This document shows, in pieces, positions 18,462 through 27,223 of a stretch of 59,590 nt of DNA. Both the position numbers and the translations under genes were made by a program. The notes under the pieces are model-generated. The model did not search any database, was not told where the DNA came from, and saw only the letters and a list, made by a program, of their open reading frames with translations. Positions within the stretch are counted from its first letter, which is position 1, and each line of letters begins with the position of its first letter. Origin of the DNA: Ignavibacteria bacterium (lineage in GTDB: Bacteria > Bacteroidota > Ignavibacteria > Tepidaquicellales > OLB5). Location of the stretch: the NCBI GenBank assembly GCA_030835085.1, contig JAUQWQ010000003.1, forward strand, positions 1 through 59,590, in the 5' to 3' direction.

Positions 18462-19397
18462 ATGTCAATAAAAGTAAGCAATTTAACGAAATACTACGGT
18501 GATTATCTTGCCGTAGATAATATTTCGTTCGAAGCAAAAAAAGGAGAGATCCTTGGATTTCTGGGACCTAATGGTGCCGGCAAATCAACTACAATGAAGA
18601 TTATTACTACATATCTTCCGCCAACATCCGGATCAATAGAGGTTGACGGCTTCGATGTCGAAGATAAATCACTTGAAGTACGCAAGAAACTTGGTTACCT
18701 GCCTGAGCTGAATCCGCTTTATTATGATATGAACCCTGTTGATTACCTCGATTTTGTAGCTAAGCTCGATGGTATTCCCGCCGGTGAGATCAAAAAAAGG
18801 CGCGAAGAGATGATAAGGGTTTGCGGACTTGATTCAGTGCGTAAAAAAGATATCGGAACACTCTCCAAAGGTTTTAAGCAGCGTGTTGGTCTTGCACAGG
18901 CTATGATCAATAACCCTGATGTACTTATACTTGATGAACCGACTTCAGGTCTTGATCCGAACCAGATCATCGAGATAAGGAATCTTATCAAAAAGCTTGG
19001 CAAAGAAAAAACAGTGGTACTTTCAACACACATCCTTTCGGAAGTTACAGCTACATGTAACAGGGTAATAATTATTAATAAAGGCAAAATTGTCGCAAAC
19101 GGCACCCCTGAAGAGCTTCAGGCAAAATCAAAAGGGCAGAGCCTTGTAACGCTGGAAGTGAAAAATAACTGCGATAAGAACGCTCTTTCAGGCGCGCTAA
19201 AAGAAATACGCAGTGTTAATAAAGTTGAATTTGTAAAAGATAACGGAGACTCATTCCTGTTTAATATTTACGGTGAGCATGGTACAGATCTCAGAGAAGT
19301 AATTTCAAACAAAGTTATGCAGCAGAAAGCAATGGTACTTTCAATGCAGGCAAAACATTCATCATTAGAAGATATATTCAGGGAGTTAACAAAGTAA
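18462..19397 (+). CDS. gldA: ABC transporter ATP-binding protein, GldA-like
   Basis: A 311-residue cytoplasmic ATPase. Walker A GPNGAGKST is at 35-43, the ABC signature region reads LSKGFKQRVGLAQAM, Walker B is LILDEPTSGLDP, and the switch His is in STHIL. Residues about 225-311 form the C-terminal extension seen in GldA and related drug/gliding ABC-2 ATPases. The next gene begins four bases after the stop and encodes the permease, and a GldG-like protein follows. In Flavobacterium johnsoniae GldA-GldF-GldG form an ABC transporter needed for gliding; here the substrate is unknown, and gliding is not implied by these genes alone. First gene of a four-gene operon. Confidence 0.85.
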   Translation: MSIKVSNLTKYYGDYLAVDNISFEAKKGEILGFLGPNGAGKSTTMKIITTYLPPTSGSIEVDGFDVEDKSLEVRKKLGYLPELNPLYYDMNPVDYLDFVAKLDGIPAGEIKKRREEMIRVCGLDSVRKKDIGTLSKGFKQRVGLAQAMINNPDVLILDEPTSGLDPNQIIEIRNLIKKLGKEKTVVLSTHILSEVTATCNRVIIINKGKIVANGTPEELQAKSKGQSLVTLEVKNNCDKNALSGALKEIRSVNKVEFVKDNGDSFLFNIYGEHGTDLREVISNKVMQQKAMVLSMQAKHSSLEDIFRELTK

Positions 19398-19401
19398 TAA
19401 T

Positions 19402-20124
19402 ATGAATACACAGAATATAAAAACAATTTTTACAAAAGAGCTTAAATCGTACTTTAATTCACCGATAGCATACATTGTTATGATAGTATTCATGGCTATT
19501 TCCGGATTCCTGTTTACGATGAGCTTCTTCCAGATAAATATCGCTTCAATGCGTGAATTCTTCGGAAGCTTTTTTATTCAGCTTGTTTTGTTCGTGGTCT
19601 TCATTCCGGCAATTACAATGCGAAGCTTTTCTGAAGAAAAAAAACAGGGTACTTTAGAACTTCTTTTAACAAAACCTATTACTGATATTGAGCTTATTTT
19701 AGGAAAGTATCTTTCAGCGCTTACATTAATAGTTATAACACTTTCTCCAACAATTTTATATTTCATAATAATTAAAATGATAGGACCTATTTCTTTCTGG
19801 CCCTTCTTAACCAGTCTGTTAGGTTACATATTAATGAGCGCGTTTTTTATAGGTATTGGTGTATTTGTATCATCACTTACAGAAAACCAGATCATAGCTT
19901 TTATTGTAAGTGTTCTTATCTGTCTGTTTTTCTTCCTTTTCGGTAAACTTTTAATAGTGTTCCCGACCTCAGTGGTTTCATTCTTTGAATACCTGACAAC
20001 AGACTATCATTTGAGCAATATTTCAAGAGGAGTGATCGATTCACGTGTTCTTATTTATTACTTCTCAATGATATTTTTTACTATATTTTTAACAAAAGTA
20101 TCACTTGAAAGCAGAAAGTGGTAA
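19402..20124 (+). CDS. gldF: ABC-2 permease, GldF-like
   Basis: A 240-residue inner-membrane permease with about six transmembrane helices. The N-terminus TIFTKELKSYFNSPIAYIV and the segment PAITMRSFSEEKKQGTLELLLTKPI are characteristic of the ABC-2/GldF group (the SEEKxxGTLELLL coupling segment). It should pair with the ATPase encoded four bases upstream. It ends with SLESRKW, a common ABC-2 permease C-terminus. The substrate cannot be told from sequence. Confidence 0.85.
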   Translation: MNTQNIKTIFTKELKSYFNSPIAYIVMIVFMAISGFLFTMSFFQINIASMREFFGSFFIQLVLFVVFIPAITMRSFSEEKKQGTLELLLTKPITDIELILGKYLSALTLIVITLSPTILYFIIIKMIGPISFWPFLTSLLGYILMSAFFIGIGVFVSSLTENQIIAFIVSVLICLFFFLFGKLLIVFPTSVVSFFEYLTTDYHLSNISRGVIDSRVLIYYFSMIFFTIFLTKVSLESRKW

Positions 20125-20192
20125 TTGTTACTTTTTCAAAGCGGTAAATCAGGTTAATTAAAAATAAATAAAAAGCATTTTAATATACACAT

Positions 20193-21923
20193 ATGGCAGA
20201 AGAATTAGAAAATAAAGACGAATTGCAGAATGAAGAGGAAGTAACCGAAGAGTCTTCCGAAGAAATTGAGCAGGACGAAAGACTTACCAGCAGGAAAAAG
20301 AAAACTGAATCCAGGAGGCGCCAGGCTATAATTAGTGTTTTGCTTGTAGCTGGTATCCTTATAGTTCTGAATGTAATTGCTGTAAAGGTATTTTTCCGCT
20401 GGGATCTTACTCCAAACAAGATCTACACACTTTCTGATGCAAGTAAATCCATTGTTACCAAGCTGGATGATAAGCTTGTTGTAAAGGCATATTTTACCGA
20501 TAATCTTCCTGCACCTTACAACAATAACCGCAGGTATTTACAGGAGCTTCTTGATGATTACCGTAATGCTTCGGACGGAAAGATAACATATGAGATTATC
20601 AGTCCAAGTGACCAGGATGAGCTTGAAAAGGAAGCACAGAAATACGGTATTCAGCCCGTGCAGGTGCAAACAGTAAAGAATGACCGCGCTGAAGCGCTGA
20701 AGGCATATATGGGTATGGTACTTTTGTTCGGCGGTAAACAGGAAGCTATTCCTTTCATTGGAAGCACTGAAAATCTTGAGTACGAAATTACAGGGGTTAT
20801 CAACAGGCTCACACAGCCTGAACTTAAAAAGATAGGTGTTTTATCTGGTAATGATATGCCCGGTGTTGAAAAGATAAGCAAGGTTAACCAGTACTTAACA
20901 AAGTTCTATAATGTTACAAATGTTGATGCTTCGAAGAACAATCCAATACCTGCAGATATTAAAACACTTATAGTGTTTTCACCAAAAGCTCCGCAGCAGC
21001 AGCAGCAAATGGGAATGCAGCAGACACCTCCCCCGGTTGTTCCTGAAAATGTGAAATTTGCAATTGACCAGTACATAATGAACGGCGGTAAAGTTGTTTT
21101 TATGTTAAGCAGGGTAAATGTAGCTTCGCAGCAGCAATTCCAGATAGCCCAGGTTACAAATACCGGACTTGAGGACCTACTTGAAAATTATGGTGCTAAG
21201 CTGAACAATACTATAATAACTGATAAAGAGTGCGCATTTGTTCAGGTTCCTGTTCAGCAGGGTCCGCTGCAGATGTATACCCAGATACCATTCCCGTATT
21301 ATCCTAAGATTGTTAACATAAACCGCGATATACCTTCATTTGCAAACATTGGACAGGTATTTCTTGGATTTACAAGTGATATTGATCTGAATTTTGCAGG
21401 TACAAAAGGAATAAAAGCATTACCGCTTTTAACTACTTCACCTAAAACCGGCGTTGCAAATGAATTTGCAATAGTACAGGCATCAGGTCAAATGCTGCCC
21501 GATACAATGTTTAAGGCAAAGGACCTGAGTGTTGGTGCAATTTATGAAGGTGTTTTCAAAAGTTTTTATAACGGTAAAACAATTCCTGCCGATACATCAG
21601 CCGGTTCATCACCCGTTCCAACAAGCGTAAAACCGGAAAGCCCGGCAGGGAAAATTATTGTTATTGGCAACGGAGATTTCCCTCAGGATGATTTCCGCGG
21701 TCCGGATGAAAGCCTTTTGTTCTTCGCTAATATGATAGATTACATGAGTGATGATGCTGGTCTCTCAGCCATCAGGATGAAAGATTCTAATCCAAAGCCT
21801 CTTGATTCAATTGAAGACAGCACAAAAACAATTGTGAAATACGGAATGCTTGCCGGTCCACCGGTGCTGGTACTGCTTTACGGGTTGATGAGATGGAGAA
21901 AGAAAAAAGCAGCAAGAAGCTGA
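20193..21923 (+). CDS. gldG: GldG-like ABC transport auxiliary protein
   Basis: A 576-residue membrane-anchored protein. It starts with an acidic, charged cytoplasmic segment (residues 1-45), then a transmembrane helix (about 48-68). The large extracytoplasmic domain opens with RWDLTPNKIYTLSDASKSIV and contains KAYFTDNLPAPYNNNRRYLQELLDDYR, both typical of the Gldg (ABC-type uncharacterised transport) family. A Gln-rich loop (PQQQQQMGMQQ) is near residues 268-280. A second helix lies near the C-terminus, followed by basic residues. It works with the GldA/GldF-like pair; the gap to the permease gene is 68 bases. Confidence 0.83.
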   Translation: MAEELENKDELQNEEEVTEESSEEIEQDERLTSRKKKTESRRRQAIISVLLVAGILIVLNVIAVKVFFRWDLTPNKIYTLSDASKSIVTKLDDKLVVKAYFTDNLPAPYNNNRRYLQELLDDYRNASDGKITYEIISPSDQDELEKEAQKYGIQPVQVQTVKNDRAEALKAYMGMVLLFGGKQEAIPFIGSTENLEYEITGVINRLTQPELKKIGVLSGNDMPGVEKISKVNQYLTKFYNVTNVDASKNNPIPADIKTLIVFSPKAPQQQQQMGMQQTPPPVVPENVKFAIDQYIMNGGKVVFMLSRVNVASQQQFQIAQVTNTGLEDLLENYGAKLNNTIITDKECAFVQVPVQQGPLQMYTQIPFPYYPKIVNINRDIPSFANIGQVFLGFTSDIDLNFAGTKGIKALPLLTTSPKTGVANEFAIVQASGQMLPDTMFKAKDLSVGAIYEGVFKSFYNGKTIPADTSAGSSPVPTSVKPESPAGKIIVIGNGDFPQDDFRGPDESLLFFANMIDYMSDDAGLSAIRMKDSNPKPLDSIEDSTKTIVKYGMLAGPPVLVLLYGLMRWRKKKAARS

Positions 21924-21994
21924 AACTTCCGGAGAACATCCGGGATTAATTAAAGTATATAAGAAAATAAGTTAAGTTATAACAAAAGCAGTTT

Positions 21995-22939
21995 ATGAAT
22001 AAAACAATTAAAATTTTACTTGCAGTATTCGCTGTCCTGATCGCTCTATATTTCCTTTTCTTCAGGTCAAGCGAGAAAGTTACGACTGAAAAAATTGATG
22101 CAAAGCTGTTTGTTGCTGATTCATCAAAGATAGATAAAATAGAAATAGTTAAGAACAGCGAAACAATTGTGCTTGAAAAAGTTAACAACCAGTGGAAACT
22201 TACCAAACCAATAGAATACCCGGCTGATACAACCAATGTATATCTTTTGCTGAGTGACCTTAAAAACTTTACAGTCGAAAGCGTAGCATCTGAGAACCCG
22301 GCAAAATTCAGCGGATATCTTGATTCTGTGAATAATTCAAAGGTCACTACTTACCAGGAAGGCAAGCCTCTTGGGACATTTATTCTCGGGAAATCCCAGG
22401 CAAATGATAATTCTTATATAAAAAAACCAGAAGAGAACAGGATATTGCTGGCTTCAAATCTTACAGCAGCATTATTTAATAAAACATCAAAAGATTTCAG
22501 AAATAAATTCATGTTTTCAATACAGCCCTTTTCAATCAGCAGCATAACATTTAAATCAACTGACTCGAATAATGTTGATATGACAGTATCAAAATCAGGT
22601 GATAATAAATGGGTAATTGGCAGCGATTCAGTTTCATCTTCTGTAATGGAAGGGTTTTTGAATATACTTGCAAATTTCAACACCGATGATTTTAAGGATA
22701 CTGTTATTACAACTTTCCCTGTGCCTGTTTATACTATTACTGTTAATACAACTACAGGTCAGCCGACCGTAATAAATCTTTATAAAGAGCCTGTCACAGA
22801 TCCAAACGGTGTTCCTTCTTATATTACACAGGTAAGCGGCAACAACCAGTTATTCAGGCTATTTGCGGCTCTTGCAACTCAGTTAATGAAAAAGAGATCA
22901 GATTTTATACCACCGGCACCTAAACCGCCCGGAAAATAG
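21995..22939 (+). CDS. DUF4340 protein of the GldG-type transport operon
   Basis: A 314-residue protein with an N-terminal membrane anchor (residues 4-22) and an extracytoplasmic beta-rich region. Segments such as KIDKIEIVKNSETIVLEKVNNQWKLTKP and YPADTTNVYLLLSDLKNFTVE mark DUF4340, which commonly follows GldG-family genes. The C-terminus is Pro- and Lys-rich. Its role is not known; the position suggests an accessory subunit of the ABC system. Last gene of the operon, followed by a strong terminator. Confidence 0.8.
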   Translation: MNKTIKILLAVFAVLIALYFLFFRSSEKVTTEKIDAKLFVADSSKIDKIEIVKNSETIVLEKVNNQWKLTKPIEYPADTTNVYLLLSDLKNFTVESVASENPAKFSGYLDSVNNSKVTTYQEGKPLGTFILGKSQANDNSYIKKPEENRILLASNLTAALFNKTSKDFRNKFMFSIQPFSISSITFKSTDSNNVDMTVSKSGDNKWVIGSDSVSSSVMEGFLNILANFNTDDFKDTVITTFPVPVYTITVNTTTGQPTVINLYKEPVTDPNGVPSYITQVSGNNQLFRLFAALATQLMKKRSDFIPPAPKPPGK

Positions 22940-22954
22940 AAAAATTTATTAAAT

Positions 22955-22989
22955 AAAAAAGACCTGCTTGATTCAAGCAGGTCTTTTTT
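22955..22989. terminator. Bidirectional terminator
   Basis: A 10-bp stem, GACCTGCTTG with CAAGCAGGTC, ATT loop, flanked by six A on the left and six T on the right. It can stop transcription from both the gld-like operon and the convergent gene at 23011. Confidence 0.92.
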
Positions 22990-23010
22990 ATATCATACAC
23001 TTCGTAACTT

Positions 23011-25443
23011 TTATGTTGTCTTCCGGGTGAAGGAAATTAACGCAGCAAACGCTGCCAAATAACAAACAGCCCCTGTCCAGTAAGATACTGATATACCGTA
23101 ATTCATAGCTATAATTATGGATATGACTGTTGCAAGAACGCTCATAACACCGTTAATACCCCAAAGCCATGGTGTAATGCCGGGAGCTTTTTCTCCGGCT
23201 AATTTAATACCGGCAGGGAATGCCATTCCCAGAAAAAGCCCCATAGGAAAGAGTGTGAGAACTGATACAAGAACTCGTATTTCAGTGGATTGCTCTCTGA
23301 ATGCATGTATTATATATGGAGTAAATATCCCGAATAAAATCAACGTTATTATCAAAAAAATAAATCTTAGCTTGCTGCCAGAAGCAAAATTATGCTTATC
23401 AGCCCCGCTGAAATAACTTCCTATTCCGCTTGATAAAAGCATTGTAAACAATGCAGCCGCAAGGCTGTACGTGGGGTGACCCAGGAATATATTCAGCCTC
23501 TGTATCTGCGATATTTCAATAAGCATAAAACCAAGCCCGATTGCAATGAAAAATATAAAAAATCCTGATGTTCCTTTGAGTTTTACTTTTTTAGCTGTTA
23601 GTTTCAGAGGAATAACTATACACAAAAATGATAATACCGACATTGTTCCCGCAAGCGTAAGCAATATAAATATAGCTTTGGCGTTAAAACCCATATCCCA
23701 GGTGTTCCACATCTGCGTATTTGGCAGGTCGGTAAAATTCATGTAATGGAAAAAGAACGGTTTATCGTCACTTGGTGATGTAATATCTAACGGGAAATTT
23801 TTATTAAGATCACCCCTTAAGTTTTCATTGGTAAGCTTTACAAAAACAGAGTCAGCTGCATGCTGTGGAGATATTATATCTTCAAACTCAAAAGTTCTGC
23901 AAAGGCTATCGACCATGTTCATATCTTTACTGCTGAAGGGAGATCTGCTTATTAGCAGTGTACCGGTCCCGCTTCTGTCTTCAATTCTTTCCTGCTGCTG
24001 GCATTTTATAAGCATTACGTGGCTGCGTATATCCTTTATGCCTGATTCTATAAGCGCATCAGCAGTAATGTTCATAAGCCTGTAATGCTCAATAGGCTTG
24101 GCGCGGTAAAACCTTGTAACTGTCAGTATGCCGTCCGGCTTTAGCCTGCTGAAGAGCAGCTTCCAGGTTTCTGTGGTATACAACGCGTTTTCGGTGAGTA
24201 CAAATGCACCTGATGCCGCTGCTGACCAGTTATCAATTACCGAGACCTGTATAATATCAAACTTCCTTGAGGTGTCCATTCTCTGAATATAACTGCGCGC
24301 TTCATCGCCAACAAACTCAACATTCGGGTATTTATCCAGGTGCCCCGTAAAATTACCAAAATCATTATTGATGGCGCTTATCATATCCTTATTTATCTCT
24401 ATGCCAAGTATATTCTTCTGCCCGAATGCAAGCGAAGAAAGCACATCGCGCCCCGCGCCGCTGCCGATAATCATAATATCGCCCTGCGGTCTTAAATATT
24501 GTGCTAAATTAGAAACATCATACTTAAGATGAGAGAGCTCCGAAGTATCGCCGTTAAAGTGTGACAACACTGTTGTTGAGTGCGCATCAATATTCAGCAT
24601 AAGCTGCCTTATTTTGCGGGAGCGGTCATACTTGTTACTTAAGCCCCAGCCAAAGGGTGTTTCATATTTGGTTGAGTCACCATCTATGCTCACACGGCTG
24701 AATGAATTCCATTTTTCATATAAAGGCTTTTCAGCCCACTCGCCGCGAACCCAGAATAATCTGAGCAGCGGTTCATGTTTCTGCACTAACACAGTATGGA
24801 ATACCGCGAAGACAAGAATCACAAGAGAGAAAACAGCAATTCCTTTCCCCAGGGAAGTTTTTAATTCTGAATTTCTGTTAAATGAATACGCGGCTGCAGC
24901 TGAAAAAAGCGCTGTAATAAATACACCGGTGGGTCCGCCGGAAACATTAAGCACAATAACGACCAGTATACAACCCAATGACGCGCCGATGAGATCAGCA
25001 GCGTAAAGCTTATTTACTGATTTAGGAAACCTGGTAAGAAGCAGCGATATACAAATACCGCTGAACACGAACGGTACTGAAATTTCCGCGTAAGTGAAAG
25101 CGGTAACAGCCATACCGAATAAAGACATTCCGTGTATAAACGGAATGAACAAATGTATAAGAAAACTCAGCAGAGTAGCCAGGCTGAAGTACAGCGCCTG
25201 TTTAGTTAGAATTGAGTTTATTTTTTCCTGGGGGAATTTATGCGGGAAGATATATACTATTATAGCTCCAACTGTCATACCGAACATAGCCAGTGATACA
25301 GCCATAAACGCAAAATGGTAGCCCATGGTTACACTGAAAATACGCGTAAGCAGTATTTCATACATTAAGGTTGAAAGAGCTACCAGGAAAATTCCGATAT
25401 AATTGCTTTTTGTTACTTGCGGCTGATTTTGGGCTGAATTCAT
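23011..25443 (-). CDS. Membrane-embedded spermidine-synthase-like protein
   Basis: An 810-residue protein with about seven N-terminal transmembrane helices (residues about 15-220), a central soluble Rossmann-type methyltransferase/aminopropyltransferase domain (about 240-560), and about seven C-terminal helices (580-800). In the central domain, the nucleotide-binding loop reads MIIGSGAGRDVLSSL, followed by the acidic GIEINKDMI and by DIIQVSVIDNW. This resembles SpeE-like proteins fused to MFS-like membrane segments. Whether it makes polyamines is uncertain, because membrane-fused members often have unknown substrates. It starts 76 bases after the last gene of the cargo operon on the same strand, so read-through is possible. 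Confidence 0.75.
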   Translation of the reverse strand: MNSAQNQPQVTKSNYIGIFLVALSTLMYEILLTRIFSVTMGYHFAFMAVSLAMFGMTVGAIIVYIFPHKFPQEKINSILTKQALYFSLATLLSFLIHLFIPFIHGMSLFGMAVTAFTYAEISVPFVFSGICISLLLTRFPKSVNKLYAADLIGASLGCILVVIVLNVSGGPTGVFITALFSAAAAYSFNRNSELKTSLGKGIAVFSLVILVFAVFHTVLVQKHEPLLRLFWVRGEWAEKPLYEKWNSFSRVSIDGDSTKYETPFGWGLSNKYDRSRKIRQLMLNIDAHSTTVLSHFNGDTSELSHLKYDVSNLAQYLRPQGDIMIIGSGAGRDVLSSLAFGQKNILGIEINKDMISAINNDFGNFTGHLDKYPNVEFVGDEARSYIQRMDTSRKFDIIQVSVIDNWSAAASGAFVLTENALYTTETWKLLFSRLKPDGILTVTRFYRAKPIEHYRLMNITADALIESGIKDIRSHVMLIKCQQQERIEDRSGTGTLLISRSPFSSKDMNMVDSLCRTFEFEDIISPQHAADSVFVKLTNENLRGDLNKNFPLDITSPSDDKPFFFHYMNFTDLPNTQMWNTWDMGFNAKAIFILLTLAGTMSVLSFLCIVIPLKLTAKKVKLKGTSGFFIFFIAIGLGFMLIEISQIQRLNIFLGHPTYSLAAALFTMLLSSGIGSYFSGADKHNFASGSKLRFIFLIITLILFGIFTPYIIHAFREQSTEIRVLVSVLTLFPMGLFLGMAFPAGIKLAGEKAPGITPWLWGINGVMSVLATVISIIIAMNYGISVSYWTGAVCYLAAFAALISFTRKTT

Positions 25444-25519
25444 TGAATTTTCATAATTTAAAGCCCAAAATATAACGGAGTTACATCAATTTAAATGTAA
25501 AAATTTATGAAACAACCGG

Positions 25520-27223
25520 TTATTTCAGCACTACTATCTTCTTTGTTTGAGTAAATTCATTTGTAATTAATGAATAAAAATACACACCGCTTGGTATGTT
25601 TTCAGCGTTCCAGTCAATTTCGTAAATGCCGGGTTTGAGATTTTCGTTAACAAGAATGGATATTTCTTTTCCGGTAACATCAAAAATGGCAAGTTTAGTG
25701 AAACCGGATTTTGGCATTTGGAATTTGAGCTTTGTCATTGGATTGAACGGATTTGGATAATTCTGGAACAGTTCAAACCTTTTTGGAATTTCAGTGCTTA
25801 TCGGTTCAATTCCAATGGGCACGCAAGTTTGGAAATCGTTGTAATAATATTTAAGAGCTGAGTCTGATATCGATTGCAGCGCGCACACATTCTGGAAATT
25901 GTTTCCGCCGTTTCGTGTAATCATAAAGCTTAAAACGACCACTTGTGTATCTCCGGATTGCATTCTAAATGGACCGGAATTCTGTATATATCTGTTTTGA
26001 CCGAATGAACTATCATACCAGCCTGTTCTTAGACAGGCGTTACCGCTGTATCTGAATTTAGTTGGCTGACCTGTTACCCAATTTATTAAAGTGTTGCCGC
26101 AGCCGTCCTTTCCTTTCATGAAATTATAAGCATTTACTGCATTATCAGGGTCTCCATTGCATTCATTTCCTCCATTTAGAAATTTATTATATGAGGTCAT
26201 ACCTTTTTGCAGAAATCCCGTTAAAGTATCATAAGGCAGTTTTGCAGTATCGGTTGATATACCTGTATATAATAATGGACTCTGCATGAACCGTGTTCCA
26301 ACAGCAGGGGGATTTACTCCATATATTGGATCAGAATTAAGAGATTTATACATAAAACCAAGATCCCTTAATGTATCACATCCTGTCGGTTCATCAGAAG
26401 TTTGTCCGATATCAACTTCATTTGCTAATGTAAAATAAACGCTATCCCAATTAAGTAAACTCTTATTTATAATACGGAATTTTGTATAATACATATCCCG
26501 TAACGAAAAACAGTTAAAATTGAAAACAATTTGCTGTATCTCTACACCTAAAGGTCTGGTTCCACCCGGTAAGCTTAACTCACTTCTGTGAATTGAATCT
26601 GTGCAATTAGTATAATCCATAAACACCATAAATAAAATTTCTTCCGGTCTTGCAGTCATACCGTTGCCAATGCCGGGTCTGTCTCCGTTCCAAGCCGGCT
26701 GGTAGCCGGGAATGCCGTTCACTTCAACATAAGGTGCACCTTTCTGAACTGGCCAGCTTACCCAGGAGTCATAATTGAATGTATACTGCCTTCCGCCTGC
26801 GTTTTTATATCTTGTACCCCCGTTAAAAAGCGAGGGATCAGATAATTGTATATAATACCCTCGCCAGGAAGGGTCGCTGCAAACAGATGAAGGTGGTACC
26901 TGCCCAATTACCGGAATGTTGCCGGGTGTATATTGAGTACTCCATAAAGAAACTGCCATCCTGAGCTCATTTTGTGGACCTGCTTTAGCGGCGATCCAGA
27001 TTCCTGAAGTTTCAATTGCTGTTAATCTTTGTTGTGAAGTTACCGGCCAGATAAAACCTGCTATTGAACTTGAAAATGTGACTCTGTCAAAATTAAAATA
27101 TCCATCAGTTCTGAAAACTGCATTGATGTTGTTGCCCTGCATAAAGATGCTTTGGGCAGGAGCAAGCGATTGTGAGTTTATTTGAATGGTCAAAAACAGT
27201 ATCAGTATAGATATTGATTTCAT
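25520..27223 (-). CDS. T9SS cargo family A (A1), last gene of ATGA operon
   Basis: A 567-residue secreted protein of unknown function. The signal peptide ends near residue 18 (INSQ). The body opens with IFMQGNNINAVFRTDGYFNFDR, and about nine cysteines recur in the operon A proteins: SSVCSDP, TNCTDS, NCFSLRD, GCDTLR, NECNGDP, DGCGN, NACLRTGW, NVCAL, TCVPIG. The Asp-rich stretch DIGQTSDEPTGCD and the GDPDNA segment could bind calcium, but this is speculation. NYPNPFNP is near 488, with the standard 11-residue loop. Its ATG overlaps the preceding stop (ATGA). It ends AAA-TAA, unlike the six upstream genes, which end in AAA-TGA and create the next start. Confidence 0.8.
   Translation of the reverse strand: MKSISILILFLTIQINSQSLAPAQSIFMQGNNINAVFRTDGYFNFDRVTFSSSIAGFIWPVTSQQRLTAIETSGIWIAAKAGPQNELRMAVSLWSTQYTPGNIPVIGQVPPSSVCSDPSWRGYYIQLSDPSLFNGGTRYKNAGGRQYTFNYDSWVSWPVQKGAPYVEVNGIPGYQPAWNGDRPGIGNGMTARPEEILFMVFMDYTNCTDSIHRSELSLPGGTRPLGVEIQQIVFNFNCFSLRDMYYTKFRIINKSLLNWDSVYFTLANEVDIGQTSDEPTGCDTLRDLGFMYKSLNSDPIYGVNPPAVGTRFMQSPLLYTGISTDTAKLPYDTLTGFLQKGMTSYNKFLNGGNECNGDPDNAVNAYNFMKGKDGCGNTLINWVTGQPTKFRYSGNACLRTGWYDSSFGQNRYIQNSGPFRMQSGDTQVVVLSFMITRNGGNNFQNVCALQSISDSALKYYYNDFQTCVPIGIEPISTEIPKRFELFQNYPNPFNPMTKLKFQMPKSGFTKLAIFDVTGKEISILVNENLKPGIYEIDWNAENIPSGVYFYSLITNEFTQTKKIVVLK

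Noticed and set aside
18462-22939. GldA/F/G-like genes as proof of gliding motility or as the T9SS core
   Set aside because: They encode an ABC transporter; T9SS core and motor genes are not in the window, and similar ABC genes occur in non-gliding bacteria.
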